From positions 558,001 through 622,000 of the forward strand of contig JAUICL010000003.1 in assembly GCA_030427905.1 (NCBI GenBank): a DNA stretch of 64,000 bases, in the 5' to 3' direction. How positions within the stretch are numbered: the first letter of the stretch is position 1; each line of letters begins with the position of its first letter. Below the pieces are notes generated by a model. It had not been told where the DNA came from. It did no database searches and was given only the letters and a program-made list of their open reading frames with translations. Of the stretch, positions 57,753-64,000 are shown piece by piece. Position numbers and translations under genes: made by a program. Origin of the DNA: Bacteroidia bacterium (lineage in GTDB: Bacteria > Bacteroidota > Bacteroidia > Flavobacteriales_D > Cryomorphaceae).

Positions 57753-58841
57753 ATGAAGAAGACTATTTTATTCTCTACTGCGCTCCTTTTCTCAGCAGCT
57801 GCAGTATGTCAAAAGAAGGTGACGATTAAACCAATTTACTCCAACGAACGGATCGAGACATCCATAAGGATAGCGGAGGTAATTGACGCACGTCAAAACA
57901 AGACTTCAACTTGGACAACCTACAAAGGAATAGCGAATAAACCAACCGACTTAGTTCTTTCGGATAGTCTTGATGAATTTATCTTGGATTATGTCCATAA
58001 ATTGCACCAGCCAACTGACCTGAGTTTTGATGCTGTTCTCGTGGTTCATGAATTCAATATCGAAGAGATTCCTCACAAAGTAGATCATGATGTGGGGATC
58101 TGTGTAATGCAGTATGAAATTTGTGTTCCAAATGGAGATTCCCTTTTTTCCATTTTCATTCGGGACAAAATACGAAAGGATGTATACACAGACGTCAGTA
58201 GCAGACACAAGAACAGAGTAGCGCAAATTCTTGAAGATCTTTCCCTTCACACCAAGGCACTAGAGTCGGATATGCCAGTTCTAAGACGTTATACTAGGAC
58301 TAATATTCCAAGTCCGAATATGTATGACTTTGACTTAACTGATGGTATTTACCAATCTTACTCAGAAATGATATACGGTCTAAAACTCGATATTGACTCA
58401 TTCAATTTGATAGATACCGAACCTGACAAACCATTCTCACTATATACGCTCAACACGAAACCGGAGATAGATAGATCAAACATCAGATTCATAGTACAAA
58501 ATGGAGAAATCTTTCGTGTAGCACCAAGTACTGAAGGGGAGGGGTATATGCGGAATCGTACTCCTGGAAAATATCTCGCTTTTAGATTGCATGAAGTAGA
58601 TCCGACAATACTCCCAGCATCCTTAAACAGCTTAATTTTGAGTACTATCAAATTCACCTTCACATATTTTTATGACCCTGATAGACTAGAGTTGCGAGCT
58701 CTCAATAGAGATAATCTTCTCGAAATAGCTAGCGACTTTCCCGACATTCAAGATTCAATCAATAAGTCCAAGCTAAAGACTGAAGACGAAATTGAGTTTG
58801 TTGATCAAATAAACACTTTGGTGAACGCAACTCACCGTTAA
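57753..58841 (+). CDS. Unknown secreted protein
   Basis: I do not recognise this 362-residue protein. It has a signal peptide (MKKTILFSTALLFSAAAVCQ) with no lipobox and no T9SS sorting domain, so it is probably periplasmic or membrane-associated. Base composition looks more AT-rich than the neighbours and the protein is rich in Asp, Ile and Ser. There are no tandem repeats or motif-like catalytic clusters. It ends 21 bases from the convergent PorE-like gene. A near-match of the -7 box (CATATTTG) lies upstream. Confidence 0.72.
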   Translation: MKKTILFSTALLFSAAAVCQKKVTIKPIYSNERIETSIRIAEVIDARQNKTSTWTTYKGIANKPTDLVLSDSLDEFILDYVHKLHQPTDLSFDAVLVVHEFNIEEIPHKVDHDVGICVMQYEICVPNGDSLFSIFIRDKIRKDVYTDVSSRHKNRVAQILEDLSLHTKALESDMPVLRRYTRTNIPSPNMYDFDLTDGIYQSYSEMIYGLKLDIDSFNLIDTEPDKPFSLYTLNTKPEIDRSNIRFIVQNGEIFRVAPSTEGEGYMRNRTPGKYLAFRLHEVDPTILPASLNSLILSTIKFTFTYFYDPDRLELRALNRDNLLEIASDFPDIQDSINKSKLKTEDEIEFVDQINTLVNATHR

Positions 58842-58862
58842 AATTCTCAATAAGCAACAGAT

Positions 58863-60950
58863 CTAATCCTCGTAGAGATCTTCTTCCTCGACTACTTTGT
58901 TGTCGAGTATTTTGAATTCCGTTCTACGGTTCAATGCTCTACCATCGGGGTTGTCGCTTCCATCTGGATTCGCATTCTCTGCGATAGGCTGGGTCTCTCC
59001 ATATCCCTTCGGAATCATCCGGTCTGAGTTAATCCCCTTTCCCGTCAGGTAATCTACTACGCTCTGTGCGCGATCTTGCGATAGATTCAAATTGTAGGCC
59101 TTTTCACCTTTGTTGTCGGTGTGGGAGCTTATCTCTACAACTAATCCGGGGTTTTCAATCAGGGTGCTATAGATCCCCTTATCGATGGTGGCTTTGCTCT
59201 CCGAAGTCAATTCGGCTGAGTTAAAGTCGTAGAGAATGTTCTCGAGAACAACCGATCCATCCGAAATTTCACTCAATCCTACATTTTGAACGAGCAAAAC
59301 TGACTCCGTGTAATCTCGGGTGTCGATTTCGATGTGGTTAGAGTAAAACCCATCGCGAGCAAGAACCACCTTGTATTCTTTTCCCGGCTCAAAATCCACA
59401 AAAAACTTTCCATCACCGCCCGTAGTCATCTTGTCCATGAGCACTTCATTCCCATCTTCGAGCATGAAAATGCTGACCTCTACACCATCCAACATATCGG
59501 TGCTAAAAGCATCAGAATCGAGTTTATCGCCATCACCTCTCAAGTACTCTTCGTCTTCCACGTTCATCACAAATCCTTCCATCTCGATGTGGATGATGTC
59601 TAGGCGGCGAAACTCGTAAATATCATCGCAGCAAGTCTCGTTGATCATCTGGTAGCCACCAGCTCTATTTGAAACGAAGAAGCCGCTTTCGCGATCGTCC
59701 CTGAGAGCGAAGTAAAAATCATCAACGCTTGAATTAATCGGGTAGCCCACGTTAATGGGCTTCGCGAAACGCTTGATTTCTCCACGAGAAGAATAAATAT
59801 CAAGTCCGCCCATTCCCGTAAAACTCGATGAACTGTAGTAGAGCTTTTTCTCGGCGTCGTTGTAAAAGGGTGTTATCTCATCTCCTTCTCCATTCACTCT
59901 TCGCCCTAGATTTCTAGGTGGTCTCCATTCCTTCCTTCTCTTATCGAAGTACGTGTACCAGATATCCATTCCACCCTGTCCGCGGTCCTGATTGCTTGAA
60001 TAGTACAAAATGTGTTGCTCCTTTCGCTGATCAAATGCCAATGCAGGCTGCGTGATAATGGTCTCTTCCAAATTGATGTTGTCGGGCAGTCGCTCAGGTG
60101 TTCCCCACTGATCATTTTCAATCTCCACTTGCCAGAGTTCGCAGGTCATTTCATTCTTCCAGTTCTCAAAACATCGGGTAAAAACGAAAAGACTCCCATC
60201 AGCGCTGTACGATCCATTCACAAGGTGTTTTTCTCCCTGGTTAAAAGGCACATCCCACAATTGAGCTTCGTTCCAAACTTCATCTTCCTTCGTTGAAATG
60301 TAGAAACGTCTGCGCGTGGTGGCGCTATCCAAACGGTAGTACTTGATCTCATTTTCCTTGAGTGCTCCATAAACCAACACAGAGTCGCCAAAGGGCATAG
60401 GGCTAAACTCGGCATGTGGTCCGTTCACATTTGCTCCAAGGTTTTTGATCTCCACATCGAGCGAATCGGCCATTAGACCAAGGGCTGTATCACAGCTGGC
60501 AATCTCTGTTTTTAGCACACGGCGCCATGTGGAGCTGTAGCGCTTCTTTCGGAGAATATCATTGAAGTTTTCGTACTTCGCTTTGGCCGAATCGATGGCG
60601 CCGGTCATCTTGACCATTCGGATGTGATCGTAGAGACCTTGTGGGTCTTTATCATTCAACTCGTAGGCTCTCAAATACGATTCACTAGCCCCTTTGTAAT
60701 CTCTCAGGCTTTCTTGCAATTCACCCAGGTGATACTGAACGGAAGCGTCATCGCCTTTCTTTTTGGCGTAATACTCGTAGTATGCCAGCGCCGTGTACTT
60801 GTCGCCGTAGCGCTCGGCATTGAGTGCAATTTTCTTCAGTTTTCCAGCGCTCAACTGACTTGGCTCGGCAAGCTGTCCCATACTTACAGTCGAGAGCAAG
60901 CACAAGACTCCAAGAATGACGAAGCTGATGTATCTCTTAGTATCTATCAC
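58863..60950 (-). CDS. PorE-like TPR/PD40/OmpA protein
   Basis: A 695-residue outer-membrane-associated protein linked to type IX secretion. From GTG 60950 it has a signal peptide ending VSMGQ. Domains in order: TPR (about 30-110, AERYGDKYTALAYYEYYAKK), a beta-propeller of PD40/WD40-like repeats (about 150-445, e.g. LYYSSNQDRGQGGMDIW and LYYSSSSFTGMGGLDIY), a carboxypeptidase-regulatory-like domain (about 450-550), and an OmpA C-terminal domain (ENILYDFNSAELTSESKAT, SSHTDNKGEKAYN, GRALNRRTEFKI). This order matches PorE of Porphyromonas gingivalis. The longer frame to 61097 lies wholly inside the PorP/SprF gene. It overlaps that gene by 14 bases. Confidence 0.88.
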   Translation of the reverse strand: MIDTKRYISFVILGVLCLLSTVSMGQLAEPSQLSAGKLKKIALNAERYGDKYTALAYYEYYAKKKGDDASVQYHLGELQESLRDYKGASESYLRAYELNDKDPQGLYDHIRMVKMTGAIDSAKAKYENFNDILRKKRYSSTWRRVLKTEIASCDTALGLMADSLDVEIKNLGANVNGPHAEFSPMPFGDSVLVYGALKENEIKYYRLDSATTRRRFYISTKEDEVWNEAQLWDVPFNQGEKHLVNGSYSADGSLFVFTRCFENWKNEMTCELWQVEIENDQWGTPERLPDNINLEETIITQPALAFDQRKEQHILYYSSNQDRGQGGMDIWYTYFDKRRKEWRPPRNLGRRVNGEGDEITPFYNDAEKKLYYSSSSFTGMGGLDIYSSRGEIKRFAKPINVGYPINSSVDDFYFALRDDRESGFFVSNRAGGYQMINETCCDDIYEFRRLDIIHIEMEGFVMNVEDEEYLRGDGDKLDSDAFSTDMLDGVEVSIFMLEDGNEVLMDKMTTGGDGKFFVDFEPGKEYKVVLARDGFYSNHIEIDTRDYTESVLLVQNVGLSEISDGSVVLENILYDFNSAELTSESKATIDKGIYSTLIENPGLVVEISSHTDNKGEKAYNLNLSQDRAQSVVDYLTGKGINSDRMIPKGYGETQPIAENANPDGSDNPDGRALNRRTEFKILDNKVVEEEDLYED

Positions 60951-61938
60951 AGGGAATTGTGATTTTTTTGATGGCTGTACTCGGGCTGATATAGATGACA
61001 CTGAGCTCAAATGCTCCTCTATTGTTTGTGGCTTGGTCAACAGACGAGTGGTTGATATCGTATGCAATACCAACGGTAAAATCGCCATAAGCCACACCGA
61101 TGCTAGCTATAAACGCATCTCCGTTTCGGTTTATCCCGTCTCGCATGTCAATTCCAAGAAAAACTTCCCGCAAGCCAGGACCATTAGAAAACATAAGACC
61201 GGCGTCGCCCCCCATCACCCACTCTTGGGCTTTCTTGGCGGTACTCACCAAAATAGAAGGTTTGAAGAAAAGACCGTTTGCTGTATTGATCCGCCAATTC
61301 ACATAGGTATTACTCCTGATCGGCAGATTGTCCTTGTTGTCGAAAAACGAAACATCGGGCCGATTCAAATGAAAAAAGGAAACACCTCCAGTAAGAATTG
61401 AATTCTTGAACTTTCGCGAAACCAATCCACCTACATTTAGATCGAAGTAGCCCGTTTGGTTGGAAAGGCGCGACTCCGAATTGGGTAGGTTGGGGTCAAA
61501 GGCCCCGATAGTCTGATTGTACTGTTCGGGAAAACTCGTCGATGAAAGATTGAAACTCTTGGAAACGAACCCAGCTTGCAGTCCAGCGCTATAGGTCCAC
61601 ACGCTTGTTTCCTTCTTGTAGCCCAAGCTTAGGTAAAATCGGTTTTGCGATAAATCAACTGCTCCGCTGTTGTCGGATAGAAAAATCAATCCTGCCGAAA
61701 ACTGACCTGGTAGTCCGTAAACGTTTTGGTCATAGGCAGCTGATATGGTCTGGTATGGCTTGGCAATCGCTTTCCACTGCTCGCGATAATTGATAATGGC
61801 TCTCCAGTCTCCGTCATACACTCCCGTTTCTGCGGGGTTCATGGTCAAAGGAGAAAAGTCGTACATCGAAAAATGCACGTCCTGGCCTTTCGCTGAAAAC
61901 ACACTAATGAATAGAATAAGGAGTAAAAACGCTCTCAT
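60937..61938 (-). CDS. PorP/SprF family T9SS membrane protein
   Basis: A 333-residue outer-membrane barrel with signal peptide ending FSAKGQ. The opening DVHFSMYDFSPLTMNPAETG is diagnostic of the PorP/SprF family, whose members attach or export specific T9SS cargo such as gliding adhesins. Further marks are NYREQWKAIAKPYQTISAAYDQ and FSAGLIFLSDNSG. Its start ATG immediately follows the stop of the M43 protease gene, and its end overlaps the PorE-like gene, so all three form one operon. It is probably dedicated to the PKD adhesin encoded divergently at 62861. Confidence 0.92.
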   Translation of the reverse strand: MRAFLLLILFISVFSAKGQDVHFSMYDFSPLTMNPAETGVYDGDWRAIINYREQWKAIAKPYQTISAAYDQNVYGLPGQFSAGLIFLSDNSGAVDLSQNRFYLSLGYKKETSVWTYSAGLQAGFVSKSFNLSSTSFPEQYNQTIGAFDPNLPNSESRLSNQTGYFDLNVGGLVSRKFKNSILTGGVSFFHLNRPDVSFFDNKDNLPIRSNTYVNWRINTANGLFFKPSILVSTAKKAQEWVMGGDAGLMFSNGPGLREVFLGIDMRDGINRNGDAFIASIGVAYGDFTVGIAYDINHSSVDQATNNRGAFELSVIYISPSTAIKKITIPCDRY

Positions 61939-62793
61939 CTACCACAAGTTTGTTCTAAATTGAAGATACTGCTCTATCATCCTATTGTACTGCTGGGGAG
62001 TAAATCGGCACCTACATTCAGCTGGAACATAAGACATAATGTTGTTTGCTGGTGGAACGTAAAAGTCGCCATTTGAATCCGTAGCAGGATTCCCTATGTA
62101 ATTGCAGTCTTCAAAATCATCTGGATCATCAGTCGGACTCGCTTCCGTATCACAAACCAAATCACCTGCAGTTTCACAATTCGAGCCATCCACCAACTCG
62201 GGCCCACCTACTTCCGTTTCAAATGTGTGATAAAGTCCAAAGAAATGACCCATTTCATGAGGCAAGGTGTATACCTGTCCATTCATTGTCTCCTTTGTGA
62301 TCCACACGGTGTCAGAACCTCCTGGAAAGGTCCCTAAACCTGCGGCTTCAATCCCACTATCAGCAATGATACTATTGACCAGATACACGTTTATCGTATT
62401 CACCTGATAGTACATACCTAGTAAATTTTCTCTGTCTTCTGCAGATCTATAATCTTGGAATTGGAAATCCTCAATTCTTCGCACTTCACAAATACGAAAA
62501 CTAAACCCAATTGGGCTAAACATCTCATTCAAAAGAGCCAAAGCGTCCTCCAACTGTGACTCATCATAGCCCGTATTTCCCAAACTATCTTCAACGATAT
62601 GAACCGTCATTTGAAATTCGCGATTGAGCGTATTGATTTGCTCACAGCCAAAATAGCCCGGCATAAAGCTCTGTTGTGCTTGCAAACTAGCAGGTGTTAC
62701 TACGGTACCGCAGCTTTGACCATAGCTCAGCGTGCTGATCAATACACTTGCGAAGAGAAAAAAAGCTGATTGGAAATTACCCTTAAGCCTCAC
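61939..62793 (-). CDS. M43-type (pappalysin-like) zinc metalloprotease
   Basis: A 284-residue exported protease starting at GTG 62793, with signal peptide ending LSYGQ. The zinc motif HEMGHFFGLYH (residues 179-189) and the Met-turn in NNIMSYVPAEC place it in family M43 (cytophagalysin/pappalysin); cysteines in DGSNCETAGDLVCDT are typical. No T9SS sorting domain follows, so it may remain periplasmic. The next gene, PorP/SprF, starts right after its stop. A role in processing the secreted adhesin or another T9SS cargo is inference. Confidence 0.93.
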   Translation of the reverse strand: MRLKGNFQSAFFLFASVLISTLSYGQSCGTVVTPASLQAQQSFMPGYFGCEQINTLNREFQMTVHIVEDSLGNTGYDESQLEDALALLNEMFSPIGFSFRICEVRRIEDFQFQDYRSAEDRENLLGMYYQVNTINVYLVNSIIADSGIEAAGLGTFPGGSDTVWITKETMNGQVYTLPHEMGHFFGLYHTFETEVGGPELVDGSNCETAGDLVCDTEASPTDDPDDFEDCNYIGNPATDSNGDFYVPPANNIMSYVPAECRCRFTPQQYNRMIEQYLQFRTNLW

Positions 62794-62843
62794 TTTAAAT
62801 CAATTTATCCGATGTCGAAAATAGTATTATTTTATATTTAGCC

Positions 62844-62855
62844 CACAAATTTGTG
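62844..62855. promoter_or_regulatory. 12-bp palindrome between the divergent protease and adhesin genes
   Basis: CACAAATTTGTG is a perfect palindrome in the 67-base region between the two divergent starts (62794-62860), five bases before the adhesin ATG. It lies after the TATATTTA near-consensus -7 box of the + strand gene. A minus-strand TATTTTCG (62817-62824) is the candidate -7 box for the protease. The site could be an operator or simply a hairpin; nothing else was seen there. Confidence 0.4.
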
Positions 62856-62860
62856 AGTAG

Positions 62861-64000
62861 ATGAGGGTCTCATTTTTTTCTTTCATAGTCTTTTTCATTT
62901 TTCCAATGCTTGCCTTGGCCGATATAAGTGCCAGTCAAACAGAAGGATGCGCACCACTAGCAGGTGTGGTATTTTCCAATTCGTATTCAAACGCCACCAA
63001 TATAAATTGGGATTTGGGTAATGGAGCAAGTTCGTCAAGCCCCAGTCCGGTGAATAGCTATTCTGAACCAGGGGTTTACACTGTTGTCTTTACGGCTACG
63101 GTAAACGGTTCGCCAGTGAGTGAATCGCTGACGATCACCGTATTTGAGAATCCTGTGGCAGATTTTACAATCGGCCCTGAAAACGGTACCTGCCTTGGAA
63201 GTGCTACCCAATTTACCGATAACTCGAGTGCCGCTACTGGATCCAGTTTGGTCAATTGGCAATGGAATTTTGGAGACGGATCGCCGAGTGCTTCTGGCCA
63301 AAACCAATCTCACACCTACGGTGCAGCTGGCACCTATGATGTAACGCTTGTCGTAACTGACAACAATGGCTGTACGGCTTCGGCTACCCTTTTTGACGAA
63401 GCCATCGTTTCTACGCCGCCTACCACATCTTTTTCTACTTCGCCCAATCCACCCGTTGCTTGTGAAGCACCCCTTTTGGTGTCTTTTATCAATTCGAGTT
63501 CAACAAATGCTCCCAATGGTGGTGGGCTGACTTACGCATGGAACTTTGGTAATGGCTCAACATCGACCCAAGAAAATCCACCACCAGTAAACTACACGAC
63601 TGAAGGAACCTTTGTAGTAACTCTGGTTGCCACGGATATTGCCGGCTGCGAAAGCACGGCCAGTACGGTGGTATCGCTTCAGGAGCCAAGTGCCGAAATA
63701 TCGGTAGTCAATGCCGAAAACGGTGTGTCTTGCGGTGATATAGAATTGGAAATAGAGGGGACGCCAGGAGGAATATTCAACTATGGCGACGGGACTACTG
63801 GTACGTCCTTGGAACACACTTATACCCAAGAAGGTGAGTTTACCATAACGTACAACATCAGTGTGAGTGGATGCTCGGCGAGCGCATCAACATCGATCAT
63901 AATCGAAATGCCTTCTGCGGAAATTGTTTCAGATCCTGGATTCGCTTGTACGAAACCAGCACCGTTTTCCTATTCGCTCGAATCAGATTATGACATCGAG
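62861..64000 (+). CDS. PKD-repeat adhesin (5' part, truncated by window edge)
   Basis: This frame was translated by hand from ATG 62861: 380 residues are visible and it runs off the right edge without a stop. A signal peptide (MRVSFFSFIVFFIFPMLALA) is followed by successive PKD-type beta domains: WDLGNGASS, NWQWNFGDGSPSASGQNQSH and TYAWNFGNGSTS, with the usual GTYDVTLVVTDNNGC and GTFVVTLVATDIAGC ends, and later FNYGDGTTG. The spacing of the PKD units is about 85-100 residues. Such proteins are often long T9SS cargo adhesins, like SprB of gliding flavobacteria, whose SprF partner lies divergently. The C-terminal sorting domain and full length are not visible. Confidence 0.88.
   Translation, partial: MRVSFFSFIVFFIFPMLALADISASQTEGCAPLAGVVFSNSYSNATNINWDLGNGASSSSPSPVNSYSEPGVYTVVFTATVNGSPVSESLTITVFENPVADFTIGPENGTCLGSATQFTDNSSAATGSSLVNWQWNFGDGSPSASGQNQSHTYGAAGTYDVTLVVTDNNGCTASATLFDEAIVSTPPTTSFSTSPNPPVACEAPLLVSFINSSSTNAPNGGGLTYAWNFGNGSTSTQENPPPVNYTTEGTFVVTLVATDIAGCESTASTVVSLQEPSAEISVVNAENGVSCGDIELEIEGTPGGIFNYGDGTTGTSLEHTYTQEGEFTITYNISVSGCSASASTSIIIEMPSAEIVSDPGFACTKPAPFSYSLESDYDIE

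Noticed and set aside
63035-63829. Several minus-strand frames of 60-92 residues at the right end
   Set aside because: They are antisense to the PKD-repeat adhesin, whose frame is continuous from 62861 to 64000 with clear PKD motifs.

Overview
The window looks like a chromosomal segment of a Bacteroidota bacterium, probably a marine or aquatic member of the Flavobacteriia/Cryomorphaceae type. The evidence is several proteins with type IX secretion (T9SS) type A C-terminal sorting domains, a PorP/SprF protein beside a PorE-like OmpA protein, TonB receptors with an N-terminal carboxypeptidase-regulatory domain, a lone FtsE-like ATPase, Bacteroidota-restricted families (DUF5606, DUF6438, DUF4199, DUF6607-like), and many start sites preceded by the Bacteroidota -7 box TAnnTTTG. 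No rRNA, tRNA, CRISPR array, phage or insertion sequence was recognised.

Left part (1-9958): the 5' part of gyrB, a structured intergenic repeat, an outer-membrane barrel plus large TPR protein operon, ftsE, a glycosyltransferase and murB. Between 9959 and 10329 lie short tandem repeats. From 10330 to 18398 come a DUF5606 protein and a same-strand run of three secreted T9SS cargo proteins (two paralogous adhesin-like proteins and a subtilase) headed by an HsdR-N-like nuclease-fold protein. A mostly housekeeping block follows (18414-33731): AMP nucleosidase, holA, a TonB receptor, pyrG, yidC, a DUF6438 lipoprotein, a 32-bp inverted-repeat-bounded intergenic region, a DUF456 protein, purB, an MsbA-like exporter, a DUF983 protein, an unknown protein and L-2-hydroxyglutarate oxidase.

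Middle part (33955-45872): a PAS/HisKA_2 histidine kinase, an Atg22/UMF1-type MFS transporter, a hemE-OmpA-OmpA overlapping unit, three small outer-membrane barrels, aconitase and a MacB-like permease. Genes are tightly packed, and convergent pairs often touch or overlap.

Right part (46000-64000): a four-gene probable haem/iron acquisition cluster. It holds two paralogous HmuY-like proteins, one with a T9SS sorting domain and one a lipoprotein, together with a DUF6607-like protein and a TonB receptor. It is followed by an AlkA-like glycosylase, a small conserved protein, the fused B12 enzyme IcmF, a T9SS-exported CxxC thioredoxin-like protein, a DUF4199 membrane protein and an unknown secreted protein. 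The window closes with a T9SS/gliding-type locus: M43 metalloprotease, PorP/SprF and PorE-like OmpA protein, divergent from a PKD-repeat adhesin that runs off the right edge.

The most interesting parts are the two-tier HmuY cluster, the PorE/SprF/M43/adhesin locus, and three kinds of intergenic repeat that sit at gene 3' ends. Function calls are from recognised motifs and family memory; no database search was possible.
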